The notes beneath the pieces were generated by a model, which made no database searches, was not told the origin of the DNA, and saw nothing but the letters and a program-made list of their open reading frames with translations. From assembly GCA_021738725.1 (NCBI GenBank), contig JAIPBE010000024.1, forward strand, positions 1-50,220: a stretch of DNA of 50,220 bases, given 5' to 3'. Position numbers and translations under genes: made by a program. Below are positions 9,332 through 19,000 of this stretch, piece by piece (the stretch's first letter is position 1; each line of letters starts with the position of its first letter). This stretch comes from Saprospiraceae bacterium (GTDB lineage: Bacteria; Bacteroidota; Bacteroidia; Chitinophagales; Saprospiraceae).

Positions 9332-11872
9332 ATGAATCGCAGATTTTCATCGCAGGTCAAACAGATCATCTCCAAGAGCCGGGATGAGGCAGTCCGTCTA
9401 GGACATGACTACATCGGCACTGAGCACCTGTTGCTCGGCATTCTCGAGGAGAAGACCAATCTGGCCATGAAAGTGCTCACTTCTCTGGACGTGAATTCCA
9501 AGGATCTCAAAACGACCCTGGAACAATCCGTTGCAGCAGGAGCGCAGAATGGCAGCGACCTCAATATTGGTCAACTCCCTCTGAACAAGCAGGCTGAAAA
9601 GGTTTTGAAAGTGACCTTCCTCGAAGCCAAGATGCTGAAGAGCGACGAGATCAACACCGAACACCTGATGTTGTCCATTCTCAAACACAAGGACAATATC
9701 GCATCACAAGTCCTGCAACAGTTTGACATTGACTATGATGTCTTCAAATCAGAACTGGAGTATGTTCTGCAGGAAGGCAACGTCGGTAGCCGGGATCCCT
9801 TCGCATCTGCTCAGCCAGAACCGGAGGATTCTTTTGAAGAGGAGGATGAAGGAAGCAGTCGTTACCAACGCAAAGGTGCCACCAAGTCCAGAACACCAGT
9901 CTTGGACAACTTTGGTCGCGATGTGACCCGACTGGCCGAAGAAGGCCAACTGGATCCCATCATCGGTCGGGAAAGTGAGATCGAACGTGTCTCACAGATC
10001 CTGAGTCGACGAAAGAAGAACAATCCCATCCTCATCGGCGAACCCGGCGTAGGTAAAACCGCTATCGTCGAAGGTCTGGCTCTGCGGATCATGCAGAAAA
10101 AAGTATCCCGTACGCTGTTTAACAAGCGAATCATCATGTTGGATCTGGCGGCACTCGTCGCTGGCACCAAATACCGTGGCCAGTTTGAAGAACGGATGAA
10201 AGCGATCATGAACGAACTGGAGAAATCCCGTGATGTGATCCTCTTCATCGATGAGATCCATACCATCGTGGGTGCCGGCGGCGCCACGGGATCACTGGAT
10301 GCATCCAATATCTTCAAGCCGGCTCTCGCCCGGGGAGAATTGCAATGTATTGGCGCATCTACGTTGGATGAGTATCGCCAGTATATTGAAAAAGATGGTG
10401 CCTTGGATCGCCGCTTCCAGAAGGTCCTGGTCGATCCGCCGAGCCCTGAAGAAACCATTCATATCCTGACCAACATCAAGCCTAAATACGAGGAGTTTCA
10501 CAACGTCACCTATACAGACGAGGCCATCAAAGCCTGTGTCAAACTGAGTGACCGGTATGTGACGGACCGTTTCCTGCCCGATAAAGCCATTGATGTGCTG
10601 GATGAGGTAGGTGCACGTGTACACCTCAAGAACATTCATGTTCCCAAGCATATCGAAGAACTCGAGAAAAAGATCGAGGATCTCAAGGAGCTGAAGAATC
10701 AGGCCGTCAAGGACCAGCAATATGAAAAGGCTGCTGATCTCCGGGACGATGAATCCAAGCTGCAGCGTCAGTTGGAATACGCCAAAAATTCCTGGGAGGA
10801 AGAATCCAAGACCAAGCGCTACCCGGTAGATGAAGAGGATATCGCAGAAGTGGTATCCATGATGACGGGTATTCCAGTGAATCGGGTTGCCCAGAAAGAA
10901 AGTCACCGACTGGTTTCCATGACAGACGACCTCAAGAAGATGGTCATTGGTCAGGATGAAGCCATCATCAAGGTCACCAAGGCAATCCAGCGAAACCGTG
11001 TAGGACTCAAGGATCCCAAGCGCCCCATTGGCACATTTATCTTCCTCGGACCTACCGGTGTCGGGAAGACAGAAATGGCCAAGGCGCTATCTCGCTATCT
11101 CTTTGACTCGGAGGACAGTCTGATCCGGATCGATATGAGCGAATACATGGAGAAATTCTCCATCAGCCGCTTGATCGGTGCCCCTCCAGGCTATGTGGGG
11201 TATGAAGAAGGCGGACAGCTGACGGAGAAGGTCCGTCGCAAACCATATAGTGTGATCCTGCTCGACGAGATCGAAAAGGCCCACCCGGATGTATATAATA
11301 TCCTCCTGCAAGTTTTGGACGATGGTCAATTGACTGATGGTCTGGGTAGAAAGGTGGACTTCAAGAACAGCCTCATCATCATGACCTCCAACATTGGCGT
11401 ACGTCAATTGAAAGACTTCGGCCAGGGAGTGGGGTTTGCGACTAAAGCCCGGCAGGAATCTGAAGAAGATAATGCCAAGAGTGTGATTCAAAATGCACTG
11501 AAGCGAACCTTCTCCCCTGAATTCCTCAACCGGATCGATGATGTGGTGGTCTTCAACACATTGGGGCAGGACGAGATCTTCAAGATCATCGATATCGCCC
11601 TCGGTCAGTTGCTGAACCGAATGACCAGCATGGGTTTCTCGCTGGAACTGACCAAGGAAGCCAAAAAATTTGTGGCCGAAAAGGGGTATGATCCACAATT
11701 TGGAGCTCGCCCACTGCACCGCGCCATTCAGAAATACATAGAAGATCCACTCGCAGAGCAGATCTTGAATACGAATCCGCCCGAAGGAAGTACCTTTGAG
11801 GCTTCCTTGAACAAGGAAGCAGATGGTCTGGATATCTCCGTCCGGAAGGAAGTCAAATCGGATGTCAAATAA
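9332..11872 (+). CDS. clpC: ATP-dependent Clp protease ATP-binding subunit ClpC
   Basis: 846 residues from MNRRFSSQVKQ at 9332. An in-frame start at 9290 would add 14 unconserved residues. Layout matches ClpC: two ClpN repeats (about 1-145, with 'GHDYIGTEHLLLGIL'), AAA+ module 1 with Walker A GEPGVGKT at about residue 236 and 'ILFIDEIHT', a UVR/middle domain (about 445-480), AAA+ module 2 with Walker A GPTGVGKT at about residue 573 and 'VILLDEIEKA', and the C-terminal D2 domain. It unfolds substrates for ClpP and acts as a cytoplasmic quality-control chaperone. It is followed after about 95 bp by infC, with a large hairpin between. Confidence 0.97.
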   Translation: MNRRFSSQVKQIISKSRDEAVRLGHDYIGTEHLLLGILEEKTNLAMKVLTSLDVNSKDLKTTLEQSVAAGAQNGSDLNIGQLPLNKQAEKVLKVTFLEAKMLKSDEINTEHLMLSILKHKDNIASQVLQQFDIDYDVFKSELEYVLQEGNVGSRDPFASAQPEPEDSFEEEDEGSSRYQRKGATKSRTPVLDNFGRDVTRLAEEGQLDPIIGRESEIERVSQILSRRKKNNPILIGEPGVGKTAIVEGLALRIMQKKVSRTLFNKRIIMLDLAALVAGTKYRGQFEERMKAIMNELEKSRDVILFIDEIHTIVGAGGATGSLDASNIFKPALARGELQCIGASTLDEYRQYIEKDGALDRRFQKVLVDPPSPEETIHILTNIKPKYEEFHNVTYTDEAIKACVKLSDRYVTDRFLPDKAIDVLDEVGARVHLKNIHVPKHIEELEKKIEDLKELKNQAVKDQQYEKAADLRDDESKLQRQLEYAKNSWEEESKTKRYPVDEEDIAEVVSMMTGIPVNRVAQKESHRLVSMTDDLKKMVIGQDEAIIKVTKAIQRNRVGLKDPKRPIGTFIFLGPTGVGKTEMAKALSRYLFDSEDSLIRIDMSEYMEKFSISRLIGAPPGYVGYEEGGQLTEKVRRKPYSVILLDEIEKAHPDVYNILLQVLDDGQLTDGLGRKVDFKNSLIIMTSNIGVRQLKDFGQGVGFATKARQESEEDNAKSVIQNALKRTFSPEFLNRIDDVVVFNTLGQDEIFKIIDIALGQLLNRMTSMGFSLELTKEAKKFVAEKGYDPQFGARPLHRAIQKYIEDPLAEQILNTNPPEGSTFEASLNKEADGLDISVRKEVKSDVK

Positions 11873-11887
11873 CAGACCTTTATTGCG

Positions 11888-11931
11888 TGTAAATGTACGG
11901 CTGACTACTCTGTAGTAGCCGTACATTTACA
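11888..11931 (+). promoter_or_regulatory. infC leader: Long hairpin between clpC and infC (terminator or attenuator)
   Basis: TGTAAATGTACGGCT at 11888-11902 pairs perfectly with AGCCGTACATTTACA at 11917-11931. An inner ACTAC/GTAGT pair and a TCT loop give about 20 bp in total with one bulged base. It lies 15 bases after the clpC stop and 38 bases before the infC start. There is no T run after it, so it is not a standard intrinsic terminator. Its last base is the first base of a 13-codon leader ORF. Attenuation, mRNA processing or 3'-end protection of clpC mRNA are possible. Confidence 0.6.
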
Positions 11932-11972
11932 TGTTAGAGAAACACAATCTTATCATAAAACCAAACATTTGA
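11931..11972 (+). CDS. Possible 13-codon leader ORF overlapping the infC start
   Basis: ATG at 11931 opens a 13-codon frame ([13 protein letters not shown]) ending with TGA at 11970-11972. The TGA overlaps the TTG start of infC (11969-11971) as TTGA. The arrangement would allow translational coupling or leader control of infC. Whether the ORF is translated is unknown. Confidence 0.3.
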   Translation: MLEKHNLIIKPNI

Positions 11973-12547
11973 ACAGACGCAGCCAACCCCCCAAAAAAGA
12001 CGACAGGTATGAATTCAGGATCAATCATATGATCCGGGTTCCAGAAGTCCGACTCGTCGGAGACCATTTGGAAGAGATCAGCGAAATCGCTGGTACGATC
12101 ATCGAACCAGGCGTTTATACGACCAGACAGGCTCAGAGTTGGGCACAACAGTTGGAATTGGACCTTGTCGAAATTTCACCAAAGGCTGTTCCACCGGTCT
12201 GCAAGATCGTGGATTACCGCAAGTTCATCTACGACAAGAAGAAGAAAGAAAAGGAGCTGAAAGCCAAGATCGTGAAGACGGTCATGAAGGAGATCAGATT
12301 CGGTCCGAATACGGATGAACATGATTTCGATTTCAAGCTGAGGCATGCCAAGAAATTCCTGGAGGAAGGCTCAAAAGTCAGAGCTTATGTCCACTTCCGC
12401 GGACGAACCATCGTTTTCAAGGATAGAGGAGAGCTCTTGTTGTTGAAGTTCCTGAATGAGTTGGAAGATCTCGGAACAGCTGAAGCCTTGCCAAAAATGG
12501 AAGGCCGACGAATGTCTGTGATTATCTCCCCCAAGAAGAAAAAATAG
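11969..12547 (+). CDS. infC: Translation initiation factor IF-3, with a TTG start
   Basis: 192 residues. The IF-3 N-domain begins '[19 protein letters not shown]', followed by '[18 protein letters not shown]', a basic linker helix ('[15 protein letters not shown]'), and the C-domain with '[14 protein letters not shown]', 'RAYVHFRGR' and a lysine-rich end. IF-3 binds the 30S subunit and checks start-codon pairing. The start is TTG at 11969, and no in-frame ATG lies upstream. Non-AUG starts are known for infC (AUU in E. coli), where IF-3 represses its own translation, so the same logic is plausible here. About ten residues ('[10 protein letters not shown]') are inserted before 'IEPGVY' relative to the usual sequence. 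It heads the conserved infC-rpmI-rplT cluster. Confidence 0.96.
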   Translation: MNRRSQPPKKDDRYEFRINHMIRVPEVRLVGDHLEEISEIAGTIIEPGVYTTRQAQSWAQQLELDLVEISPKAVPPVCKIVDYRKFIYDKKKKEKELKAKIVKTVMKEIRFGPNTDEHDFDFKLRHAKKFLEEGSKVRAYVHFRGRTIVFKDRGELLLLKFLNELEDLGTAEALPKMEGRRMSVIISPKKKK

Positions 12548-12565
12548 CGATCCTTTCCGGGAAGC

Positions 12566-12596
12566 TTGAATTTCCATGGAAATCGCCGTATTTTTG
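12566..12596 (+). promoter_or_regulatory. Bacteroidota-type promoter for rpmI-rplT
   Basis: A TTG -33 element at 12566-12568 is followed after 20 bases by TATTTTTG at 12589-12596, a full match to the TAnnTTTG -7 consensus. It sits between infC and rpmI (ATG 12616). It would give the L35-L20 genes their own transcript with a leader of only about a dozen bases. Confidence 0.7.
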
Positions 12597-12615
12597 CACG
12601 CTAAATTGTAAGGCT

Positions 12616-12810
12616 ATGCCCAAGATGAAAACCCATACCGGTGCCAAAAAGCGCTTTCGCCTTACCGGTACAGGTAAAGTACGTCACTTTCACGCCAATC
12701 ACTCTCACCTGATGCGCAAGAAGTCCAGTCGCCGTAAACTCGTTTTACGTCATGGAGATATCCTGTGCGATGCAGATACGCCAGGTGTATTGAGATTGTT
12801 GTGTAAGTAA
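12616..12810 (+). CDS. rpmI: 50S ribosomal protein L35
   Basis: 64 residues, the usual length, beginning MPKMKTHTGAKKRF and highly basic ('TGTGKVRHFHANHSH', 'KSSRRKL'). It ends 'DTPGVLRLLCK'. L35 is a late-assembling protein of the large subunit. It lies 68 bp after infC and 76 bp before rplT, the conserved order of this cluster. Confidence 0.97.
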   Translation: MPKMKTHTGAKKRFRLTGTGKVRHFHANHSHLMRKKSSRRKLVLRHGDILCDADTPGVLRLLCK

Positions 12811-12886
12811 GTTCTTATCCCTTCACCAGACTTTCCGGTCCAAAGTGTCCTGTTAAGGGACCCCGGCCAGTCGCAAATTTGTTGTC

Positions 12887-13231
12887 ATGCCTAGAAGTGT
12901 AAATGCCGTGGCCAGTCGGGCCAGACGGAAAAGAATCATGAACGCTGCCAAAGGATACTTTGGCGCCCGTAGCAAAGTCTACACCGTAGCCAAAAATGCT
13001 GTTGAAAAAGCATGGAGCTACGCCTACCGCGACAGAAAAGGTAAAAAGCGGGCTTTCCGCCGCCTTTGGATCGCTCGTATCAATGCCGCCGCTCGTCAGG
13101 AGGGGACCACCTATTCCCGTTTGATCAATGGCCTGCACAAAAACAATATCGAGTTAAATCGGAAGGCTCTCGCCGATCTGGCGTTGCACCACCCCGCTGC
13201 CTTCAAGGCTGTGGTGGACGCGGTCAAATAA
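12887..13231 (+). CDS. rplT: 50S ribosomal protein L20
   Basis: 114 residues beginning [16 protein letters not shown], with the conserved '[12 protein letters not shown]', '[23 protein letters not shown]' region and 'SRLINGLHK'. It binds 23S rRNA early in 50S assembly, and in several bacteria L20 represses its own operon by binding the mRNA. The cluster ends 29 bp later at a strong terminator. The 76-bp gap upstream of this gene might hold such a site, but no pseudoknot was identified by eye. Confidence 0.97.
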   Translation: MPRSVNAVASRARRKRIMNAAKGYFGARSKVYTVAKNAVEKAWSYAYRDRKGKKRAFRRLWIARINAAARQEGTTYSRLINGLHKNNIELNRKALADLALHHPAAFKAVVDAVK

Positions 13232-13260
13232 CCCGGACCGATTCAATCTTTACTAATAAA

Positions 13261-13291
13261 GGCATCCGTCAGCTGACGGATGCCTTTTTTT
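13261..13291 (+). terminator. Rho-independent terminator after rplT
   Basis: GGCATCCGTCAG/CTGACGGATGCC is a perfect 12-bp inverted repeat at 13261-13284, followed at once by seven T. It closes the infC-rpmI-rplT cluster and lies just before the convergent BNR-repeat gene. Confidence 0.93.
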
Positions 13292-13310
13292 ATGCTTGAT
13301 CACCTGAAGA

Positions 13311-15863
13311 TCAATACGCAACCAAAACTGGCACACACTGTTGTCTGCTCGCCTGCTCTACCTGAAGATAGTAAAGTCCTGTACCAATACCCGGACTGAT
13401 CGGCCATGATGCAGCCTCCCCTTTTCCAGGAGCATGCCAGCGCCGGGTAGCCACCACGTGGCCATTCAGATCGAACAACGTTCCCCTTACATCCCCGGAA
13501 AGCCCTCCGGTCAGCCGGAGTTGGATCTCGCCGCCTTGTATCGGATTATGCAGAACAGTGGCGATCGATGCAGTGGATAATGATGGCTGGTCGTCCGTGG
13601 CCACCATGAATGAAACCAGCGAAGACTCATAGACACCCAGGCCATGCGTGGCCGCACGGATTGTCTGCTTGGGCAGAGAAATGGACAGGTCCATCACCAG
13701 GGTCCCATCCGGCAAACCATTTGAAAAAACGTCCCAGGTGGCTCCACCATCGGCAGAAAAATACACACCCAGATCTGTCCCGGCATACACATGTCTGGAC
13801 TCATAAGGATCGTAGACTACACAGGAAATGGGGACCTCAGGAAGTCCCATCCCCCATGGGCTCCAGCTGGTCCCTCCATTCACAGAGCGATACAGATTCT
13901 GGGGGGCAAATCCGCCAAACGTCGCCAGAAGCGTGTCCCCTAATGGATGAAACGCAATATCGGTGCAGTATCGGGATGGCAGACCGGTTGCCGTGATCCA
14001 GGTGTTTCCATTGGTCAAGGACACCCTTACCTTTCCCGTATTCACCCCGCCAGACTGGATCGGATCTGATGATGTCACAACCACCAGATGGTTCCCATTG
14101 GTCGGGGATATTTCCATATTCGTGATGAGGTTGCTTCCATCCAACGGGGTGGGATGTACCAGTTGCCAGGAACCCAGCGCCCCGAAAATGTTCGAACGGT
14201 ATAAGCGCTGCCCTCCTGCAAACACCCTGTCGGGGGATTTGGGGTCGATCTGGAATGGCCCGTTAAAAGCGACCGACTCATTTGCAAAAGTAGATCCTGA
14301 CACTTGTTCAAAATTGCTGCCTTTGTTCAACGACCTGAAGAGGAGCAGATTCTGTGCAGAAGCGATCACCCGCTGATCATTTGTCGGGTCGATGGCCGTT
14401 GACAGGCCGTCTCCACCAACGACACGTACCCAGGCATCATCTCCTTCATAGATGGCGGTGGCATTATCCTGCATCCCACCAATAGCAAAGTCGGCATCCT
14501 GACCGGAATTTGAAAACCGGGCATAAAACTGCTGGGTCTGATAGCCTCCGTTGCGGCCAGAGAAATTGAGACCGTCATCTGTGGTGACAAAGAGACCACC
14601 ATCCGAAGCCACCCACGCCTGAGAAGGTACCAACGGGTTGTACTGTATTTCGTGAATATCCGCATGGACATAATAGGGCGGTCCTTCCGGTCCGCCCACA
14701 GGCACTTTACCAAAGAGCCATTCTTCCCAATAGCTGACCTGGATCAACATCTCACCTCCATTGAAAGATCGATGCATATCGATACCGCCATACAGTAAAT
14801 AATCTGGATCTGTAGGAGAGACTGAAAGCGCATGAGAATACCAGCCCTGATATTTGGGAATATCCTGAGGGTTGACCAGATCCCAGCTTTGCCCTCTGTC
14901 ATTGGAGTGGTACAGTCCGATCCCTTCCTGTGCATTGGCTACGGAACAGTACAATTGATCCGGGTCAGATGGCACCGGGCCAAACATAGCCTTGCCTGTG
15001 TAACCATCAGGAATGCCATCGTCGATCAAATTGAATGTCTTCCCACTGTTTGTGGTCCGGTACAAGCCTGCCCCGGCAGTAAAGAAACTCCCGGCAGCAA
15101 CCATCAGTTGAGACGTATCTGAAGGGTGTAACCAGAGGTCGGTGACCATGTCCTGATCCAGGATGCGAGCCCATTGCTCGCCACCGTCATCACTGCGGTA
15201 GACGCCCTCACTGGTGCCCGCATACAGGATATCCGCATTCAACGGATTTATGATGATCTTCTGAATGGACCGCAGGGGCCCGGAAGTCCAGTCAAGGCTG
15301 GGGGACCAGGTCTGGCCGCCATCTGTGCTGCGCAAGATGCCAATGCCATAGGTGCCTCTTGTGAATCGGTTGATGGTACCGGGTGTTGCCGCCTTCTGGT
15401 TGTACATCTCTCCAGTGCCGATCCACATCCTGTCTGGGTCAGCTGGATCGATGAGAATCGCCGAAACGCCGAGCACGGGGTATCCGGTGGAAATGCGCTC
15501 CCATGCAGTTGGCCCCAGGCCTCCATTTTTGGTGACCCACAATCCGCCACTGGCCGACCCGGCATAAACGATATCCGGATTCTGCGGATGAAAGGCCACA
15601 CACAGGGTCCGGCCTCCAATATTTTTTGGTCCCAATGGCTTCCAATCAGAAAGGTCAACAGTGCGTGCGGTCGCCTGCTGAAAGGCCCGCATCCATTTTC
15701 CGACATCCAGCACACCGTGCTCATCCATGCGTCGGGTATACCATTCATCCAGGGCTTTGCCTGCTTCACTGGCTTCCAGATTATCATTACTGGATGATTC
15801 ATGGGATGTACAAGAAAACAACAGGAAAAGTCCACACCAGACGATCCAACCCAAATGCTTCAT
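13311..15863 (-). CDS. BNR/sortilin-type repeat lipoprotein with a T9SS-like C-terminal domain
   Basis: 850 residues from ATG 15863 (MKHLGWIVWCGLFLLFSC), chosen because a lipobox ends at Cys18. The longer frame to 16031 has no signal peptide at its start. The body is a beta-propeller array of at least eight Asp-box motifs of the S-x-D-x-G-x-x-W type ('RSTDGGQTW', 'RSDDGGEQW', 'HSNDRGQSW', 'RSVNGGTSW', 'SADGGATW'), as in VPS10/sortilin-like proteins with photosystem-assembly-type folds. The last 80 or so residues ('GEIQLRLTGGLSG', 'FDLNGHVV', 'GLYYLQV') look like a type A T9SS sorting domain. An SPII signal together with a T9SS domain is unusual. Substrate and role are unknown. Confidence 0.85.
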   Translation of the reverse strand: MKHLGWIVWCGLFLLFSCTSHESSSNDNLEASEAGKALDEWYTRRMDEHGVLDVGKWMRAFQQATARTVDLSDWKPLGPKNIGGRTLCVAFHPQNPDIVYAGSASGGLWVTKNGGLGPTAWERISTGYPVLGVSAILIDPADPDRMWIGTGEMYNQKAATPGTINRFTRGTYGIGILRSTDGGQTWSPSLDWTSGPLRSIQKIIINPLNADILYAGTSEGVYRSDDGGEQWARILDQDMVTDLWLHPSDTSQLMVAAGSFFTAGAGLYRTTNSGKTFNLIDDGIPDGYTGKAMFGPVPSDPDQLYCSVANAQEGIGLYHSNDRGQSWDLVNPQDIPKYQGWYSHALSVSPTDPDYLLYGGIDMHRSFNGGEMLIQVSYWEEWLFGKVPVGGPEGPPYYVHADIHEIQYNPLVPSQAWVASDGGLFVTTDDGLNFSGRNGGYQTQQFYARFSNSGQDADFAIGGMQDNATAIYEGDDAWVRVVGGDGLSTAIDPTNDQRVIASAQNLLLFRSLNKGSNFEQVSGSTFANESVAFNGPFQIDPKSPDRVFAGGQRLYRSNIFGALGSWQLVHPTPLDGSNLITNMEISPTNGNHLVVVTSSDPIQSGGVNTGKVRVSLTNGNTWITATGLPSRYCTDIAFHPLGDTLLATFGGFAPQNLYRSVNGGTSWSPWGMGLPEVPISCVVYDPYESRHVYAGTDLGVYFSADGGATWDVFSNGLPDGTLVMDLSISLPKQTIRAATHGLGVYESSLVSFMVATDDQPSLSTASIATVLHNPIQGGEIQLRLTGGLSGDVRGTLFDLNGHVVATRRWHAPGKGEAASWPISPGIGTGLYYLQVEQASRQQCVPVLVAY

Positions 15864-15891
15864 GAATGCCAATTTGTTCAAATAAAGTGCA

Positions 15892-15899
15892 CAAAGATA
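15892..15899 (-). promoter_or_regulatory. Putative -7 promoter element of the BNR lipoprotein gene
   Basis: TATCTTTG on the minus strand (CAAAGATA on plus) lies about 29 bases upstream of ATG 15863 and matches TAnnTTTG. No good -33 TTTG is seen at the expected distance. Confidence 0.45.
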
Positions 15900-16013
15900 G
15901 GTGTACGTAATCTCTCCGGCTGAGGATTCATTTCCTTTGTGACCTGGCCGACATTTCCTTCCAGAGGACTCCACAGAGAAGTCTTTATCTTGGAGGTCCA
16001 CTTGATACCTCCT

Positions 16014-19000
16014 ATGTCCATCTCCGCTCATACACCTTCTGAGCCCCAGGCTTTAGACAAGCACCTGGCGCGCCAGGTAGAGAGTTGGACCCTTTCTCAT
16101 CAGGTGACCACCATTCCCCCAGACCGACTGGCCAAATTGCTGGGTGTGTTGCTCGATCATATTGCCCAGACCGAGCCGCTCCATTTTACCACGCAGTTCT
16201 CCTTGATGGCATATATCTGCCACAAATTCAGAACACCGTTTCCCACACAACAAGCACTTCACCTCTTCCGAAAGCACATGTCCCAGTTGGATGGTATGTC
16301 CGAACCCGACAGCCAATTGATCCAGGATGCCCGCTCCTGGGGGTATCGCGCCCTGGCAGGGACCATTCGGGATATTTTCGAAGTACCGTTGGAATCCACT
16401 TTTGTCGATCTTCTGGAGCAACTCCCCAAAGCCACACTTCTCAATCGCGGGCATTATGGATTTGAAGCATTAGTACCCCTGGTGGTAATCGAAGTTCGGG
16501 TGGAACAATGGCAACTTGTCGGGTATCGGGAAGATGAGCCTGGACAGCCGGTCATCGTACAGGGGAATGTGCTGGAGCGAAATGAGAACTTCAATCCGCT
16601 CTGGCCCTACCTGTCCGAACATCCCTCTCCCATGATCCGCCTCAATCTGGTCGACTGTGAAGTGGATGAAGACGGCATCCTCTATCCCAGAGGATTTATC
16701 CTGGAGCCCGATCATCTCTATGATGTCACAAGCGTCGCCGAATGCTTCACGCCAACGGGGCAATTTCCGGTCATCGGTGTGTTAAAGCGATTCCTACCCA
16801 GTGATGTGACCAGTCCGATCCTGGCGGGACATATGGCTAACTTCTTCCTCGATCGACTGATCCAGGACCCTGATCTTGAGTTTGATACTGTTTTCCCCCA
16901 GGTGTTTTCACTGCATCCTCTCGGTTTCGCCCTGCTCAGTGACCAGGAAGTCCGTGAACTGGCCCAGAAGGGAAAGCACCATTTTGCCACACTCCAGTCC
17001 TTCGTCCGGTCAGGACTGAAAAGTGAGGGTATCAACGCAGAAGATTGCTATCTGGAGCCATCGTTTTACAGCCCGGAATTCGGGCTTCAGGGACGTCTGG
17101 ACATTTTCCATCTGCCGCCAGATGAAAAACAAGCGCCTGGTATTATCGAGTTGAAGAGTGGCAGCCCATTCCGGCCGAATGCCTATGGCCTGAATGCCAA
17201 TCACTATATCCAGACCCTGCTCTATGATATTCTGGTCAAGGAATTACGACCTAAAACCCAGGCACTGACCTATATCCTCTATTCGAAAGATTCGGAAAAA
17301 CCACTGCGATATGCCCCGGTCGTTCGGTCCAAGCAAATGGATGCCCTTCAGGTTCGGAATGAGATTCTGATGATGGACAACGAGTTGGCTTGCCTGCAGG
17401 GACATGATCCCGCTACCTGGAAGATTTTTGCAGACTGGAATGCGAAGACGTTGTCTGGGTTATTCGGATTTCACCAGCGTGATCTCAATTTGTTTGCCAC
17501 CACCTGGGAAGGTCTGAGTCGCCTCGAAAAGGCTTATATGGCCACATTTACAGGCTTTCTGGCCCGGGAATACAAACTGGCTAAATCCGGAAGAGCCGGA
17601 TCTGACCGCTGGAAGGGCCAGGCAGCCCTGTGGTTGGATACACGAGGAGAAAAGGCCGATCGGTTTGCCATCCTGTCTTACCTCCGGATCACACGGGATC
17701 AAAGCGCTGAACAGGACCCTGTCCTCCATCTTTCTTTCACGGAGCACACACCCAAACTCGCCAATTTCCGGATCGGGGACATCGTGATCCTGTATCCTCA
17801 CCTGCCCGATGGTTCCAGCACCAGGGATCAACTTTGGAAGTGTACGATCGTAGACCTGTTTCCGAACGGAGTGGCCGTTCGACTGCGGGCGCCGCAGGTT
17901 CACAAATCCCGATTTCAGGATTCGGGGTTATGGCATCTGGAACCGGACTTCCTGGATAGTTCTTTTCATCAGCTGACAAAAAGCCTGTTTGCTTTTGCCA
18001 AGGCTCCGGAGCCGAAAAGATCCATCATTCTGGGTCGGGAGGCTCCCCGCAAGAGTGACACCCGAACATATGAATTGTCAGAACAAATGACCCCCGAACA
18101 GCGGGATGTCGTTCGTGATCTGCTCAATTCCAAAGATTACTTTTTGCTTTGGGGACCACCAGGAACGGGCAAGACCAGCGTAGTGCTGCATCACCTGGTG
18201 TCCTGGCTGATGGAGAACACGCAGGAACAGATCCTCCTGTTGGCATATACCAATCGCGCGGTGGATGAGATCTGTGCATCTGTGGAGGCGATATCAGAAA
18301 ATACCCGCGAACATTACTTGCGCATTGGCAGCCGATTCAGTACCTCGCCCGAATATCGGGATCGCCTCCTGGCGACACAGATGTCTGCGTGTACGTCTCG
18401 CGCAGAGATCAGGAGCCTCATCCAGAAACATCGCCTGTTCATCGGTACGGTCTCCTCGATGCAGGGAAAGTCGGAGCTCTTTGCTTTGAAAAAATTTGAC
18501 CGGGTCATCATTGATGAAGCATCACAACTTCTCGAACCTATGCTCTGTGGCCTGCTGCCCCGGTTTCAGCATTTTACCCTGATCGGCGACCATCGACAAT
18601 TGCCCGCAGTGGTCACTCAGGACCATCAGGATCGGGTCATTTCCCTGCAACATCTGAAGGACTTCGGATTTCAGGATGCTGGGACTTCTTTGTTTGAGCG
18701 ACTGTTGACCCGTGTAACTGGTGCCGGATGGACTCGAGTGGCCGGGATGCTTTCCCGACAGGGCCGGATGCATCGTGAATTGATGGCATTTCCAAATGAA
18801 ATGTTCTATGATGGAAAGCTGGAATGCATCGGCTCATTTCAGGACAGGCCTCTGACCGATCCCGCTTTGGACCATCCGCTCCACCCCATTCTCTCCAGTT
18901 GCAGGGTCGCCTTCTTTCCGGTCGAACCGGACCCGGACGAACGGCTCCTCAAAATGAATCGTCCAGAAGCCGCATTACTGGTCCGTTTGTATGAGTATTA

